Assembly (NCBI GenBank): GCA_030760725.1
Contig: JASWHV010000016.1
Coordinates: 18,963,084 to 19,027,083, forward strand
DNA from: Neostapfia colusana
Lineage: Eukaryota > Streptophyta > Magnoliopsida > Poales > Poaceae
Direction of reading: 5' to 3'
DNA length: 64,000 nucleotides
Position 1 is the first letter of the stretch; each line of letters opens with the position of its first letter. The translations under genes were made by a program, and so were the position numbers. Of this stretch, positions 33,801 through 44,400 are shown piece by piece. The notes under the pieces were generated by a model. It was not told the origin of the DNA, searched no databases, and worked only from the letters and a program-made list of their open reading frames with translations.

Positions 33801-35266
33801 GTCTAGTAAATAGTGGTGAAGCCATCGCCATGGAAGTGGACTCCACACTCGAGCAAGACATACGCGAGGGCCAAAAGAATGATGAGAAGATACAAGAGAT
33901 CAGACAGCTCATTAAGGAAAATAAAGCTCCTGGTTTTAGAGAGGATGAACAAGGAACGGTGTGGCACGGGAAAAGGATCTGTGTGCCAGAAGTAAAGGAG
34001 ATCCGTGAATTAATTTTGAAGGAGGCTCATGATTCTGACTATTCCATTCATCCTGGGAGTACGAAGATGTACCAGGACCTCAAAGGCAGGTATTGGTGGT
34101 ATGGCATGAAGCGAGATGTCGCGGAACATGTTGCCCTATGTGACACATGTCAGTTGGTGAAAGCTGAACATCAACGACCCGTGGGATTATTGCAACCACT
34201 CAAAGTGCCTGAATGGAAGTGGGAAGAAATCAGCATGGATTTTGTCGTGGGATTGCCTAGGACCCAATCCGGGTATGATTCAATATGGGTCATTATTGAT
34301 CGGCTAACCAAGGTAGCTCATTTCATTCCTGTGAAAGAAAGCTACAGCGGATCCAAATTGGCAGAATTGTACATGTCAAGGATTGTGTGTTACCATGGAG
34401 TGCCAAAGAAGATAGTATCGGACCGAGGGACACAGTTCACCTCGAGGTTTTGGCAAAAGTTGCATGAAACCATGGGAACCCATCTGAACTTCAGCTCTGC
34501 CTATCATCCCCAAACTGACGGGCAGACGGAGAGAACCAATCAGATCCTTGAAGATATGTTAAGGGCATGTGCACTAAAAAACAATAGGAGCTGGGACAAG
34601 AACTTACCGTATGCGGAGTTTTCCTATAACAACAGCTATCAAGCTAGTATGAAGATGTCACCGTTTGAAGCTTTGTATGGAAGGAAGTGCAGAACTCCCC
34701 TATTTTGGAACCAAACAGGAGAAAGTAAAGTGTTTGGTCCAGAAGTGCTACAAGAAGCCGAAGCGAAGGTGAGGGAGATCTTGCGGATAGCACAAACACG
34801 CCAGAAGAGTTATGCTGATGTACGAAGAAGAGAACTCGTTTTCAACGTGGGAGACTACGTTTATCTCAAGGTGTCCCCTATCAGAGGACTTCGTCGGTTC
34901 AAGGTGAAAGGGAAGTTGTCGCCTCGATACATAGGACCCTTTCAAGTTTTGGAAAGGAAAGGCGAAGTGGCGTATCAACTAGAGTTACTGGTTCATCTAT
35001 CAGATGTACACGATGTATTCCATGTGTCACAACTCAAGAAATGTCTGAGGACGCCTGAAGAGGTGTTACCCATGAATGAAGTGGATGTAGCTGAAGATTT
35101 GTCTTATGCCGAGCAACCATACAAGATTTTGGAGACAATGGAACGCCTCACCAGAAACAAGAGAATCCGGATGTGCAAGGTGCAGTGGAAGCATCACTCA
35201 GAAGAGGAAGCTACCTGGGAACGGGAAGATGAGCTCAAGGCACAGTTTCCGGAATTGTTTTCTTAG
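30806..35266 (+). CDS. gag-pol: Gag-Pol polyprotein of A1 (1486 residues)
   Basis: One uninterrupted frame makes the particle protein and all enzymes. Order: Gag core (about residues 85-260), zinc knuckle C343-C346-H351-C356, protease with D405 in LFDSGATHS, RT with FVVVFIDDILVF (D717, D718), RNaseH starting near D864 (YCDASGNGLG, then DHKSLKYIF), integrase zinc region H1075, H1082, C1112, C1115, and catalytic D1145, D1206 and E1242 with 35 residues between the last two. A chromodomain-like tail fills about 1435-1486. Relative to A2 three residues are missing near 1325, after the catalytic core. All catalytic residues I checked are present, so it looks competent. The ATG abuts CCAG. Gag and Pol are not separated by a stop or frameshift. 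Confidence 0.95.
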   Translation: MAGRGKGRAANPANNNDEACNPHLSGGQDRGGRREEVDPLHQMLENQNLLIQNLTQVVANLHQVPPPQAAPRQPRLSEFLGTQPPKFASAAEPLEADDWLKTIESKMRIIQCQGYERVLFASHQLNGPAADWWTAYVAAHHDPENITWEEFKRSFRNHYIPRGELKNKRKEFLGLQQGNMTVREYLTKFTQLSRYAPRDIETDEQKQDCFVEGLTAEMQCAMSSNEYESFQKMVDRAFVVERKLKALENENKRKAGWSHQASGSNTRPCMMQQLTGQTSRAAVPYSAPRGYNPNYRPPAAPAQPQRQFVQQPRPAYPPRPAVQGPPNQPQDNKGQAPKVGVQCFSCGEVGHYAHKCPKKKPAPPQQQNVMRGRVNHVTMEEAQEAPDVVVGKFPANLHLATLLFDSGATHSFITQGFVKKHDLATTEMNHMLAVNSPGGEIRTRQVCPKVSLDINGVVFTANLIVIDSQGIDIILGMDWLTKHKGIIHCSTRTVELTHPNGTRVKFITIHEPRGDIKLNQMEVKVEEIRTIREYPDVFPEELPGMPPDREVEFAIELVPGTTPIYKRPYRMDSKQLEELKDHLRELTEKGYIRPSSSPWGAPVIFVPKKDGTQRLCVDYRALNEVTIKNKYPLPRIEDLFDQLRGACVFSKIDLRSGYHQLKIRQSDIPKTAFVSRYGLYEYTVMPFGLTNAPTYFMYLMNKVFMEYLDKFVVVFIDDILVFSKDEEEHEKHLRLVLQRLREHQLYAKLSKCDFWLKRVPFLGHIISEGGISVDPAKIEDIQKWKTPENVGEVRSFLGLAGYYRRFIEGFSKISRPLTKLLEKGITFTWTPQCETSFQELKKRLTTAPVLVMPDMQKNFTVYCDASGNGLGCVLMQEGHVVAYASRQLRKHEKNYPTHDLELAAVVHALKIWRHYLMGKRTEIYTDHKSLKYIFTQPDLNLRQRRWLELINNFDIGINYHPGKANVVADALSRKVQVNKLSLKDMPAELKDEVIKLNLCLVNSGEAIAMEVDSTLEQDIREGQKNDEKIQEIRQLIKENKAPGFREDEQGTVWHGKRICVPEVKEIRELILKEAHDSDYSIHPGSTKMYQDLKGRYWWYGMKRDVAEHVALCDTCQLVKAEHQRPVGLLQPLKVPEWKWEEISMDFVVGLPRTQSGYDSIWVIIDRLTKVAHFIPVKESYSGSKLAELYMSRIVCYHGVPKKIVSDRGTQFTSRFWQKLHETMGTHLNFSSAYHPQTDGQTERTNQILEDMLRACALKNNRSWDKNLPYAEFSYNNSYQASMKMSPFEALYGRKCRTPLFWNQTGESKVFGPEVLQEAEAKVREILRIAQTRQKSYADVRRRELVFNVGDYVYLKVSPIRGLRRFKVKGKLSPRYIGPFQVLERKGEVAYQLELLVHLSDVHDVFHVSQLKKCLRTPEEVLPMNEVDVAEDLSYAEQPYKILETMERLTRNKRIRMCKVQWKHHSEEEATWEREDELKAQFPELFS

Positions 35267-35273
35267 AAACACC

Positions 35274-35310
35274 AATCTCGAGGACGAGATTTCTTTTAAG
35301 GGGGGTAGAG
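35274..35310 (+). promoter_or_regulatory. Inverted repeat and polypurine tract of A1
   Basis: AATCTCG-AGGA-CGAGATT (35274-35291) lies just after the Pol stop and is followed by TCTTTTAAGGGGGGTAGAG, which ends one base before the 3' LTR. The purine run primes plus-strand synthesis; the inverted repeat is shared by all elements here. Confidence 0.88.
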
Positions 35311-35311
35311 C

Positions 35312-38300
35312 TGTAACACCCCAAATTTTGATTCAAAACCCTAAACCATGTTCAGAGGAGAATTTAAAAATTTTTGGACGTATTGCATGTTTTGCAAAAA
35401 TTCAAATTCAAACTGGAATTCAAATTATACTCAAAACAGAAAAGAAATGGAAAAAGAAAAAGAAAAACGGGAAAAAACTGGCCAGTGGGCCGAAACCGCC
35501 AGCCGGCCCAGCTACTCCCGCGCCAGCCCGCCCCCGCGCGCGCCGCGCTGCCTCTCACCGACGGGTGGGACCCACATGTCATCCCTAACCCCGCGACCCC
35601 GGACTCTCTCCCGCGCGCGCGATCGCAACCGATCGGGAAACCCGTTCCGCCGCCCGAGTTCTGGACCCAGAGGACTCCAACTCGATCACAACAGACCCAC
35701 CGCCCTCCCCCGGCTATAAAAACCCCCGATCCGATCAGTTTTTCCCACGCGATCGCCGATTTTCACTCCGGTGAGCACCGAGACTTCGCCGGTGAATTCT
35801 GGCCGATCTAAGCTCGGAAACTCTGATCTAACTCACTGGTTTTGATCCACCGCCTCCGGGGAACTTTGCAGGTGCAGAAAACTCAGAGAGTTACGGTGTA
35901 AACGCAGCGCCGACGAGCTTCGCCGTGGTTTTACCTCGGACCTCGCCGCCGATCACTTTCCAGGACCCCCGAGCTCGAGAAAACCCCCGAGGTGAGATCC
36001 CTGACCTCCCCTCTACCGATCTAGGCCATAAGATCACAGTTCTAGGTAGAATTCTCGAGGATACGAAACTTTCCGGCGAGATCGCCGCTTCCCGCCGCCG
36101 TGCGCCGCCGGCAGCGCCGCCCGCGTTCGATCAGAGCGACGTGGCCGCTTGTGCGCCGTTTATTTTAAATCGCACGGTAGACTTTAAAACCCCGCGTACC
36201 GGTTCGATGTTATAATCTCCGCCGTCGGTTTAAAATCGGACGGTCCACGTCAGCCCCGCGTTATAAAGACTGGAATTCTTACGTGCTACCCCCTGGGGTT
36301 CTCTGGAATTGAGAGCTAGCCCCGGAAACTTCAGATCTAGCCCCTGGAACTCCAGAAAATCATGTAAATCCATTTAAAAATCAGTTTTAACCCCTGGACT
36401 TAATAGAAATTAGGAAAAACACCTCTGTTAAGTGTAGCTAGACCCCTGGAAATTATGAAAATAATATTATAGACCCTGTGATGGGTGAGTTTACTTTTTA
36501 ACCCTGTTTAGTATTTAATTTACAAAATTGAATATGTAACTAGTGTTTAAAAATTAAAAAGGGGACAAACATAATTGTCAAAATTTATTAAAAACTTTCT
36601 CAGTACTTAGAAAACTTTGGAGTGAGATAAAAATCTATTTTTGGGCTGAAATGAATCTGTTTCATTTATTATTCACATTTATTAGTATAGGGACACATTT
36701 TTAAGTAAAGAATAGTTATAGAAAAATAGGGAAAATAATTATGAAATAATCTACATCAGAAGCCAAGGTCAAAACATGTTATTAAATTATTTAGGACCAG
36801 AACCTATTCTGTTTAGATGATGTGTATTACTAATTTCATAATAAAATACACATTTATGCATAGGAGAATAAATCTGAAAATATAGCAACTAGCAAATGAT
36901 AAATGGAGTTTCTAAAATCCAAAGAATTCAGTTTAGGGTTGGTAGAAATTCTGAAGGCACATATGGGGAAGAATAATACTTTTCATACACACTTGGTAGT
37001 AAAAAGGTGAAGTAGTTGAATATAAGAAATTTATTGGAAACCCATATAAATAGTATGTAAGTATAAAAGTGGACACAAAAGTAGGAATCATATACACATG
37101 GTTAAAAGTGCATGCAAGCCACAACTCAACACACATAAAGTAACCACAACACATATAATGGTGAATGAATTTCATAAATATGAATGTGTGGTTTGTATGA
37201 AGTAGAAGTGTGAACTATGTCTTATGATTGTTGTTTTTCTTTTGCTATGTGTGATGGTTTGAAGTAGAGCCGGTTCAAGAGCAAGTTATTTCTTTCCAAG
37301 ATCAGGACTACCCATTTCAAGAGCAGCAAGAAGGAGGCAAGTGTCCTTGACCACTTTGATCCTATGCTAGGGTGTGTAGATAGAATTATTTGCATTGTCA
37401 AATGAAATATGAAACCCATGCTAGGAAAGTTTCCCTAGAATTGCATTACCTTGTTTCCTTGAAGCTTGGGTTGGGATTTATTTTGTCATGTCATTTATTT
37501 ACCTGCATATGCTTAGCCATGCTTAGAATGGGATATTTGGGAAATGAGATCATCAGTTTATATTACCATACTCTTGAATGAGACATTGTGAGTTATGTAG
37601 AGGTAGGGATCAAGGCAAGTTGGATGTTTTGGTTGTGTGCTGGGTGCACGAGACTTGGGTTTGTGTTTAGTACTTGCCTGGATCCTAAGGACCGGTTCAT
37701 AGAGCATGTAACCCGGCTTTACAGTGCCAACCACATGCTGAGATGGGGCAGGTTGGCCAATTAATTAGGTGTATCCCCGGCGTAGTATGGGTGTGTTGGA
37801 TGGTGCGGGGAATAGGTGTCAGCTGGACTACCATATGAACCGCAAGGCTCAAGAGGGGGCCACTGCAGCGGGGTTGGAGCCTCTTGTATGCTGTTAGGGG
37901 TGAAACCTCAGTGGGCCCACGCTCGTCGGGAATCCCTTTGTAAAGGCTTCGTAGTGATCTCCTGGCTGCACACCTGGGAAGTGTGAATGTGGAACGTAGC
38001 CACTGGCATAATGGAGGTTCTTTTAGTCCACCCGGCAACGGGGGATGAAATCACTACTTGTGGGTACAGTGGTACAAACTCTGCAGAGTCAAAACTGTCT
38101 TGACAGCCGTGCTCACGGTTAAGAGCGGCCTGGACTTATTCATGATTAGAGGATTGATGGTTTTGGAAGTTAAGCGGGGAGCTTAACATTGGAAATGATG
38201 ATTATGGTTATTGGATTATGATGATGGGATGGGAGATTGGGACCATTTCACCTGTGTAGTAATGTAGGTGCTTAATAAGCTAAGGTGATAGGTATTAATT

Positions 38301-38732
38301 GCGTAGTGCTTTAACCATGAGTTCAACCTCTCCTTGTTCTAGCCATGCATGATATAATTTTCCCACACTTGCTGAGTACCATTGGTACTCAACCTTGCAT
38401 ATTTGTTGGTTTATATTGCTGCTCAGGTCAAGATAATGAGGTGGTGTATAATGACCAAGATTTTGGACCCGAGGAAGGCTTTTAGGTTCATGAAGACCCC
38501 CGGGCAACGCCTGTGATGGAGCCCTAAAGAATAATATTCCGCTGCTAGTTTATTTACTTGTGATGAAGCATTAGTGTCCATTGAGACATTTGCGATGTAA
38601 GACTTATTTATATTCGACACCTGGCTTGTAATAAATGATGCTTCACTATTTGTCATCACATGTATGAGAAAATGATCCTGGCATACATGTGATATTCACT
38701 TGGTTGTTTCTTCGGAAAAACCGGGTGTGACA
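35312..38732 (+). repeat. 3' LTR of A1
   Basis: Near-identical to the 5' LTR (26086-29507), one base shorter. It holds the same TATA box (35715-35721), mini-ORF segments (37265-37336 and 38427-38485) and palindrome. Read outward, its transcripts would run into the X fragment on the antisense strand. Short open frames within it are not supported as genes. Confidence 0.95.
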
Positions 38733-38993
38733 GATCTCCTTGATCTCCTCGTCCGTTGCTTTGCCCTCTCTTATTCCTTGCTCCAATGGGGAGTGGATCT
38801 CCATTATCTCCACGTTATTCAAGAATCTGAGGTGTAACCGTTCGAACTCCTTCCGTAGTTCGGGTGGTAGCTCCTGAACCGTAAGTTGGTGACATGCTCC
38901 CTTTCTGCTCAATGCGTCAGCTACTACATTGGCCTTCCCGGGGTGGTAGTTGATTCCCACATCGTAATCCTTGATGAGTTCTAACCATCGACG
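38733..38993 (-). pseudogene. pol: Element X: RNaseH-integrase linker part of pol, between A1 and C
   Basis: A 261-base minus-strand island encodes the end of RNaseH and the linker (INYHPGKANVVADALSRK, then EIHSPLEQGIREG). It continues from the X piece right of C (50116 upward) and into the piece left of A1 (26085 downward). The first five bases are the GATCT duplication of A1 and the last five the CGACG duplication of C. Confidence 0.9.
38989..38993. repeat. Target site duplication CGACG of C (left copy)
   Basis: CGACG precedes the C 5' LTR here and follows its 3' LTR at 50111-50115, and the X coding frame is continuous across the site. It proves that the shortened 5' LTR and the full 3' LTR belong to the same insertion. 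Confidence 0.95.
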
Positions 38994-39601
38994 TGTAAAA
39001 GCCCAAGAAAAGGGACTTGCAAAAACTTTTCTTCACTTCACAACACCACAGTTCTTGTTGTGGATAGCTGGTAAAAAAAATGGGAAGAGCAAGTAACCTC
39101 CATCAAAGGAGTGGTTAGAAGGGAAACTTACACTTTCACAACATGGGAAAATTCTACACATATGATCACACATGGGAGGGAAATTTCAAACTGTTGCATT
39201 CAAATTCATGATTGTAGCAGCTAAAACAAGGAGCAAAGGGCATAATTGGATTCCTTGGGTTCAATTTAGTGGGGAGACAAAGTTTCAATAATTTTTGAAA
39301 AGATTTGCTACCCATTTTTTCTAAAAAGGATCTAAATATGCCAAGAATTCAAATATACATTTGAATTTGAGGGAGATTTGCCAAACCATACCAATTTAGC
39401 TCAGATTGAGATTTCCAACATTTGAATTCATCATTTATCAAGTTTTGGAGATCTTTTGAGAAGTGGTAGAGCACTGGCCAGTGAGGCCCACATGTCATAG
39501 GACTTAGTTGGCTTAATCCCTAAGCAATGTGATCGGGTTGCACTCCACCGGGAGAAGCACCGAGCGACACCGCAGGGGGTGGGGGGGAGCCGGACGCCAC
39601 A
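38994..39601 (+). repeat. 5' LTR remnant of C (608 bp)
   Basis: It matches the first 600 or so bases of the 3' LTR (46038 onward), then jumps from GGACGCCAC to the final A of the LTR and the PBS. In the full LTR, CGCCAC occurs both at the break (46642-46647) and at the end (50104-50109), so 3462 bases were lost between 6-base direct repeats. The poly(A) region, the mini-ORF and most of R are gone. Confidence 0.9.
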
Positions 39602-41440
39602 GCCTGGTATCATAGCTGCATTGGGGATAGCACAGTACTTAAGGACTGTATTACGGGAAAACTTAGGTATACGGTGAGGATTCGGTAGTTGCCCAAGTAA
39701 GGACTATATTAGCATAGTTACTTAAAGTGGCAAAGACTAACCTATGTGTTATAATTCTGAATTTCAATTATTGTAACGACGCACCTACTCTCTGGTAAGT
39801 TGGTAAGGAACGCTACCGAAAGCGGTTCAATTTCGGTTAGCTATCCCTGACGAGGAACGTGGTTCAGGGATTTGTCTCACAGCTTGGTGTGAGACGTCAA
39901 TATGAAACTCTTGGACTCTCCATGTTCCTGAGTTCATATGAAACGCTGATCCCTAGCGTGCATTAGGCAAGTAAGTGGAGACCCCATCGCGTGGTCAGTA
40001 ACGCAAGAGTGTGTTCGTCTGGAAGTAGCCCAGGAGGACATACGCAGCGCTTGCCATCGGCGTGCCCTGCAGGGCAGTAGGTGGTATCTGTTGGGTTGAT
40101 AACATTCCCAACCGTGACGACCCATTCATGACATACTCGGGTTCCCCGTCGTGTGGTGTTGAAACACGATCACGTACCTTGAGACGTGACCTAGCTCAAG
40201 GACGGCCGTATGGCAATGATAGGGGCATTTGTATTTACTTTTAAATATGGAACTGCCTGAAATGAACAACCTTTGAGTGCACCATCATTGTGTGGTCTTC
40301 TGCAGGTACTAACCACGTATGTATCCGTGTAGAAAACGTGTGCAAGAGATCGTCTAGTGCCACACTTGAGACGTATATACCGGTATGATCCGGTTAGCAT
40401 TTTCTTTTGTGAGGAACGTAGTACCGAGATATTGTAGGCATATGCATGAAAATATTGAGAACGAGGAACTAAAATCATTAGGTTCAACAATTAAGACCCT
40501 GATTGGGTATAAAAATGGGATAGTGGACCAGGATAGCTAAAGGGATGAAAAACAGAGTGCTCTGTTTTGGGCAGCACGCTTGCTGATCTTCAACGGGGCA
40601 TAACTCACCGGTCTTTTAGCCCAGAGAGGTGTGCTATATAGTTCTGGAAAGGTATTCAAGTACTCTACAACTTTGTTGTAGACTTCCAGAGCTGAAACAC
40701 ACCTTGAGATGGCCTAAAACCTAGAGGGGTGTGTGTCCAGAACCAGGACAGAGTGGAACACTCTCTGGACTGTTCTGTTTTTCAAAGATAACTCCCAGTA
40801 GAAAAATCTAAAATTTTCATATGATACATCCTTAGAAAGAGTAGAAGATGTGTGACATCTTTTCAATTCAAAGTTTCTGAAATTTCAGAACAGATTTCAG
40901 TGGAAACTAGGGTTGAAAACAGCCACTTCGAAGGGAGGTGCTGTTAAAATTCTTCCAGAAATTCTGCTGACTTTGAATTAGCATAACTTTTTAACCAAAG
41001 CTGATCTGGGGGCAAATGAGTACTCGTTGGAAAGATACTGAAGTTAACTTTAACTTTGGTATTCAACTTGAGTCATGAAAATGCCCAGAACCTGATAAAA
41101 ATTTGGAATAGGTAGAAACTGTTCATTCTGACAGAAGAATGACAGTTGAACTCATTGGAGAGGGTGTTGCACCCTAAGGGTGGTATACGTGATGACAACG
41201 CGATAGTAATGTCTCGTGGTGGCCAAACCTAGTTATGGTGAGCTTCCAAATTGGAGGTTCATCAAGATGGATTAAACTAGCTTGTGTTTGGTCTAGTAAT
41301 GGTGTAGCTTGTGCAAAGTTATTACACTATCTACTTACGAGATGTATCGCATGTTTTTATTGTCATTATGTTTTACACCTAGTTCATTTGGACTGCATGC
41401 ACTCTCTTGCGGGACTGATGTTATTGTCGTATGGTTGCAG
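39602..41440 (+). other. Leader of C with altered PBS at 39605-39616
   Basis: The PBS reads TGGTATCATAGC, one base off TGGTATCAGAGC. The 1.8-kb leader has no convincing gene. Segments resemble the B leader (for example GAGGAACGTAGTACCGAG near 40412). It ends ATGGTTGCAG directly before the gag ATG, an acceptor-like AG. Confidence 0.75.
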
Positions 41441-44400
41441 ATGGTTCGCACTAGGACCACGCACGAGGTTGGTGGCTCTAGCCAAGGGGGAGGCGATGAC
41501 TCCCAGCCACCGGCCTACGACAGCACCCCGCAGCAGCAGCCACCACCGCCGCCTCCGCTTACTCTAGCGGATGTGATAGCGGCACTGGTGGGAGGTCGAG
41601 AGGAGCAGACCGACCTGCTCCGCACGATCGTGCAGAATACGTCCCAGGCGGGGGGACGTCAAGAGTGAGGGCCTTGTGAGCCCCGCGAAGTGTCGTACTC
41701 GGATTTCATGAGTACGCACCCTCCAGTGTTCACCGAAGCTGAAGAACCACTGGAGGCTGACAACTGGCTGCGGACCATCGAGTCCAAATTTGGTCTGCTC
41801 CAGTGTACGGAGCGGCAGAAGACCCTGTTCGCAGCACAGCAGCTCCACGGTGCCGCTGGTGCGTGGTGGGCGAATTATGTCGCCTCACGTCCGGCTGGCC
41901 ATGCCGTGGAATGGCAAGAGTTCCGGGAGGCGTTCCGCGCCTATCACATTCCTCCCGAAATCATGAAGAGGAAGTTCCAAGAATTATTGGAGCTGAAGCA
42001 GGGCGGGAGGAGTGCCCACGACTACTCCCGTGCCTTCAACCATCTGGCGCAGTACGCGTCAGACTATATCTCCACTGAGGAGAAGAAGAGGGAGCATTTC
42101 TATCGGGGGTTACACTCCGAAATGAAGACCCACCTCGTACAGTGGAACCACGGCACATTCAACGACTTAGTCAATGCCGCAATCATGCAAGAGGACGCTC
42201 AGCGGGAGTTAGCAGCTGAGCAGAGGAAGCGCAGTGCTCCACCTAGCAGCGGTGGTGGCGCGCCACAGAAGTACCGTATGGTGTATCGGACACCATCCGG
42301 TCAGCAGTGGCATCCACCGGCGCGACCTCAACGGTTCGGGGGACGTTCTTTCCAGTCACTCTTGTTCCGTCCGCCGATGCCACCACCAAGACAGCAACAG
42401 CAGCAGCAGACGGTACCCCGGGTGTTTCCACCGCCACAACGTGCCCCGGGATTCCGTCCACCGATCAGCGGGGGACCGCCCCATTTCACCTGCTTCACGT
42501 GTGGCCAGGCGGGCCACTTCGCGAAGGACTGTCCCCAGGGGCAGCAGGGCAGCGGGCAAGCCCAGCTCCAGGGCGGTGCTCGAGGCCGACCTCCGGTGAA
42601 GAAGGTTGGTCAGCGGACTGGGGGCGTCCGCAACCTCGACAATGAGGACGCCCCGGAGGGAGACAACGTGCTGGCGGGTACGTTCACTCTCAACCATCAA
42701 GCCATCATAATATTGTTTGATTCTGGTGCAACCCACAACTTCATTACTGCATCATATGTGGCTCAGCATCAGCTGGAACCCTTTCCAACCGAGTGTTCTT
42801 ATATGATCCGCTCACCGGGAGGAAAGATTTCAGCAACTATGATGGTTCCAAAAGCACCATTGTGCTTAGGTGGGAAGATATATCCCACCACTATGATTAT
42901 CCTAGGGGGGCAGCAGATTGATGCAATCTTGGGGATGTCATGGCTAAGTTACCATGGCGCTGTCCTGGAAACTTTAACACGGACGGTTCACCTCAACTCC
43001 CCATTATACCGTCCGCAGTCCCTCCTATTAGATAATCCAGTCCGGGAGGTTTCAGAAATCAACAATACTGAAGCTCTCAAGTTAGAGGACATCCCCGTAG
43101 TCCGGGAGTATCCCGACGTGTTCCCGGATGATCTACCGGGCATGCCACCTGAGCGGTATGTCGAGTTCAAGATTGAGCTCGCACCCGGGACTACGCCCAT
43201 ATCACGGAGACCATACAAAATGGCTCCAAATAAGCTGGCGGAACTGAAAGAACAGCTCAATGATCTGTTGAGCAATGGTTTCATCAGGCCGAGTTCCTCG
43301 CCTTGGGGATGCTCGGCGTTGTTCGTGAAGAAGAAGGATGAAACCCTGAGGCTGTGTGTGGATTACCGGCCGCTCAACACCGCACCATCAAAAATAAGTA
43401 CCCACTGCCCCACATCGTCATATTATTTGATCAACTTGTGGGTGCAAGTGTGTTCTCCAAGATGGACCTTCGCTCTGGATATCACCAGATAAAGATCCGG
43501 GCGGAGGATATTCCGAAGATGGCCTTCTCGACGAGATATGGGTTATAGGAATATCTCGTCTTGTCCTTTGGTCTCACAAATGCTCCAGCCCACTTCATGT
43601 ATCTCATGAACTCGGTGTTCATGCCGGAGCTGGACAAGTTCGTGGTAGTGTTCATCGACGATATTTTGGTTTACTCCAAGACAGAAGCCGAACATGCCGA
43701 ACACTTGCGGGTCGTTCTTCAACGATTACGAGACCACAAGCTCTATGCCAAGTTCAGCAAATGCGAGTTTTGGATCAGCCAAGTGCCATTCTTGGGACAT
43801 ATCATCTCCGCAGAAGGCATTGCGGTTGACCCAAGTAAAATAGAGCATGTGCTGAAATGGAAAGCTCCCACTTCAGTTCATGAAGTCAGAAGCTTCCTCG
43901 GGTTAGCGGGATACTATCGGAGATTTATTCCAAGTTTCTCCAAGCTCGCCAAGCCGATGACGGAGTTGCTGAAGAAAGGGATGAAATATGTTTGGAACAC
44001 GGCGTGTGAAGGAGCATTCCAAACATTGGTGAAGCATCTCACCACAGCCCCGGTCTTAGCTCAGCCGGATACAACAAAGCCCTTCGACGTGTATTGTGAC
44101 GCGTCCGGTATTGGGCTTGGCTGCGTGTTGATGCAGGAAGGACGTGTGGTCGCCTATGGCACACGCCAACTTCGGAACCATGAGCAGCACTATCCCACTC
44201 ATGACCTTGAGCTTGCTGCAGTGGTTTTGGCGCTGAAAATGTGGAGGCACTATCTCCTGGGGAATTTGGTGCATCTCTACACCAACCACAAGAGCTTGAA
44301 ATACATTTTCACCCAGAAGGAGCTGAATATGAGGCAAAGGAGGTGGTTAGAGCTGATCAAAGATTATGAAATTGAGATCCATTACCACCCTGGCAAGGCG

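Larger units (their letters stand above)
26086..38732 (+). mobile_element. Element A1: complete Tekay-like Ty3/Gypsy retrotransposon (12.6 kb)
   Basis: 5' LTR 26086-29507, PBS 29512-29524, ORF0 29724-30503, gag-pol 30806-35266, inverted repeat 35274-35291, polypurine tract 35298-35310, 3' LTR 35312-38732, target duplication GATCT. By eye I count about 17 substitutions and one 1-bp indel between its LTRs over 3.4 kb, so it is young. Both large ORFs are uninterrupted. A 9-bp in-frame deletion in the integrase region relative to A2 is the one coding oddity. It sits in the integrase coding part of X, in opposite orientation. Confidence 0.95.

Noticed and set aside
38733..38993. Short pol fragment considered as a separate solo remnant
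   Set aside because: The target duplications of A1 and C and the continuous frame show it is part of X.
41803..42736. Several overlapping open frames on both strands within gag of C
   Set aside because: They are out-of-frame or antisense shadows of the Gag coding sequence.
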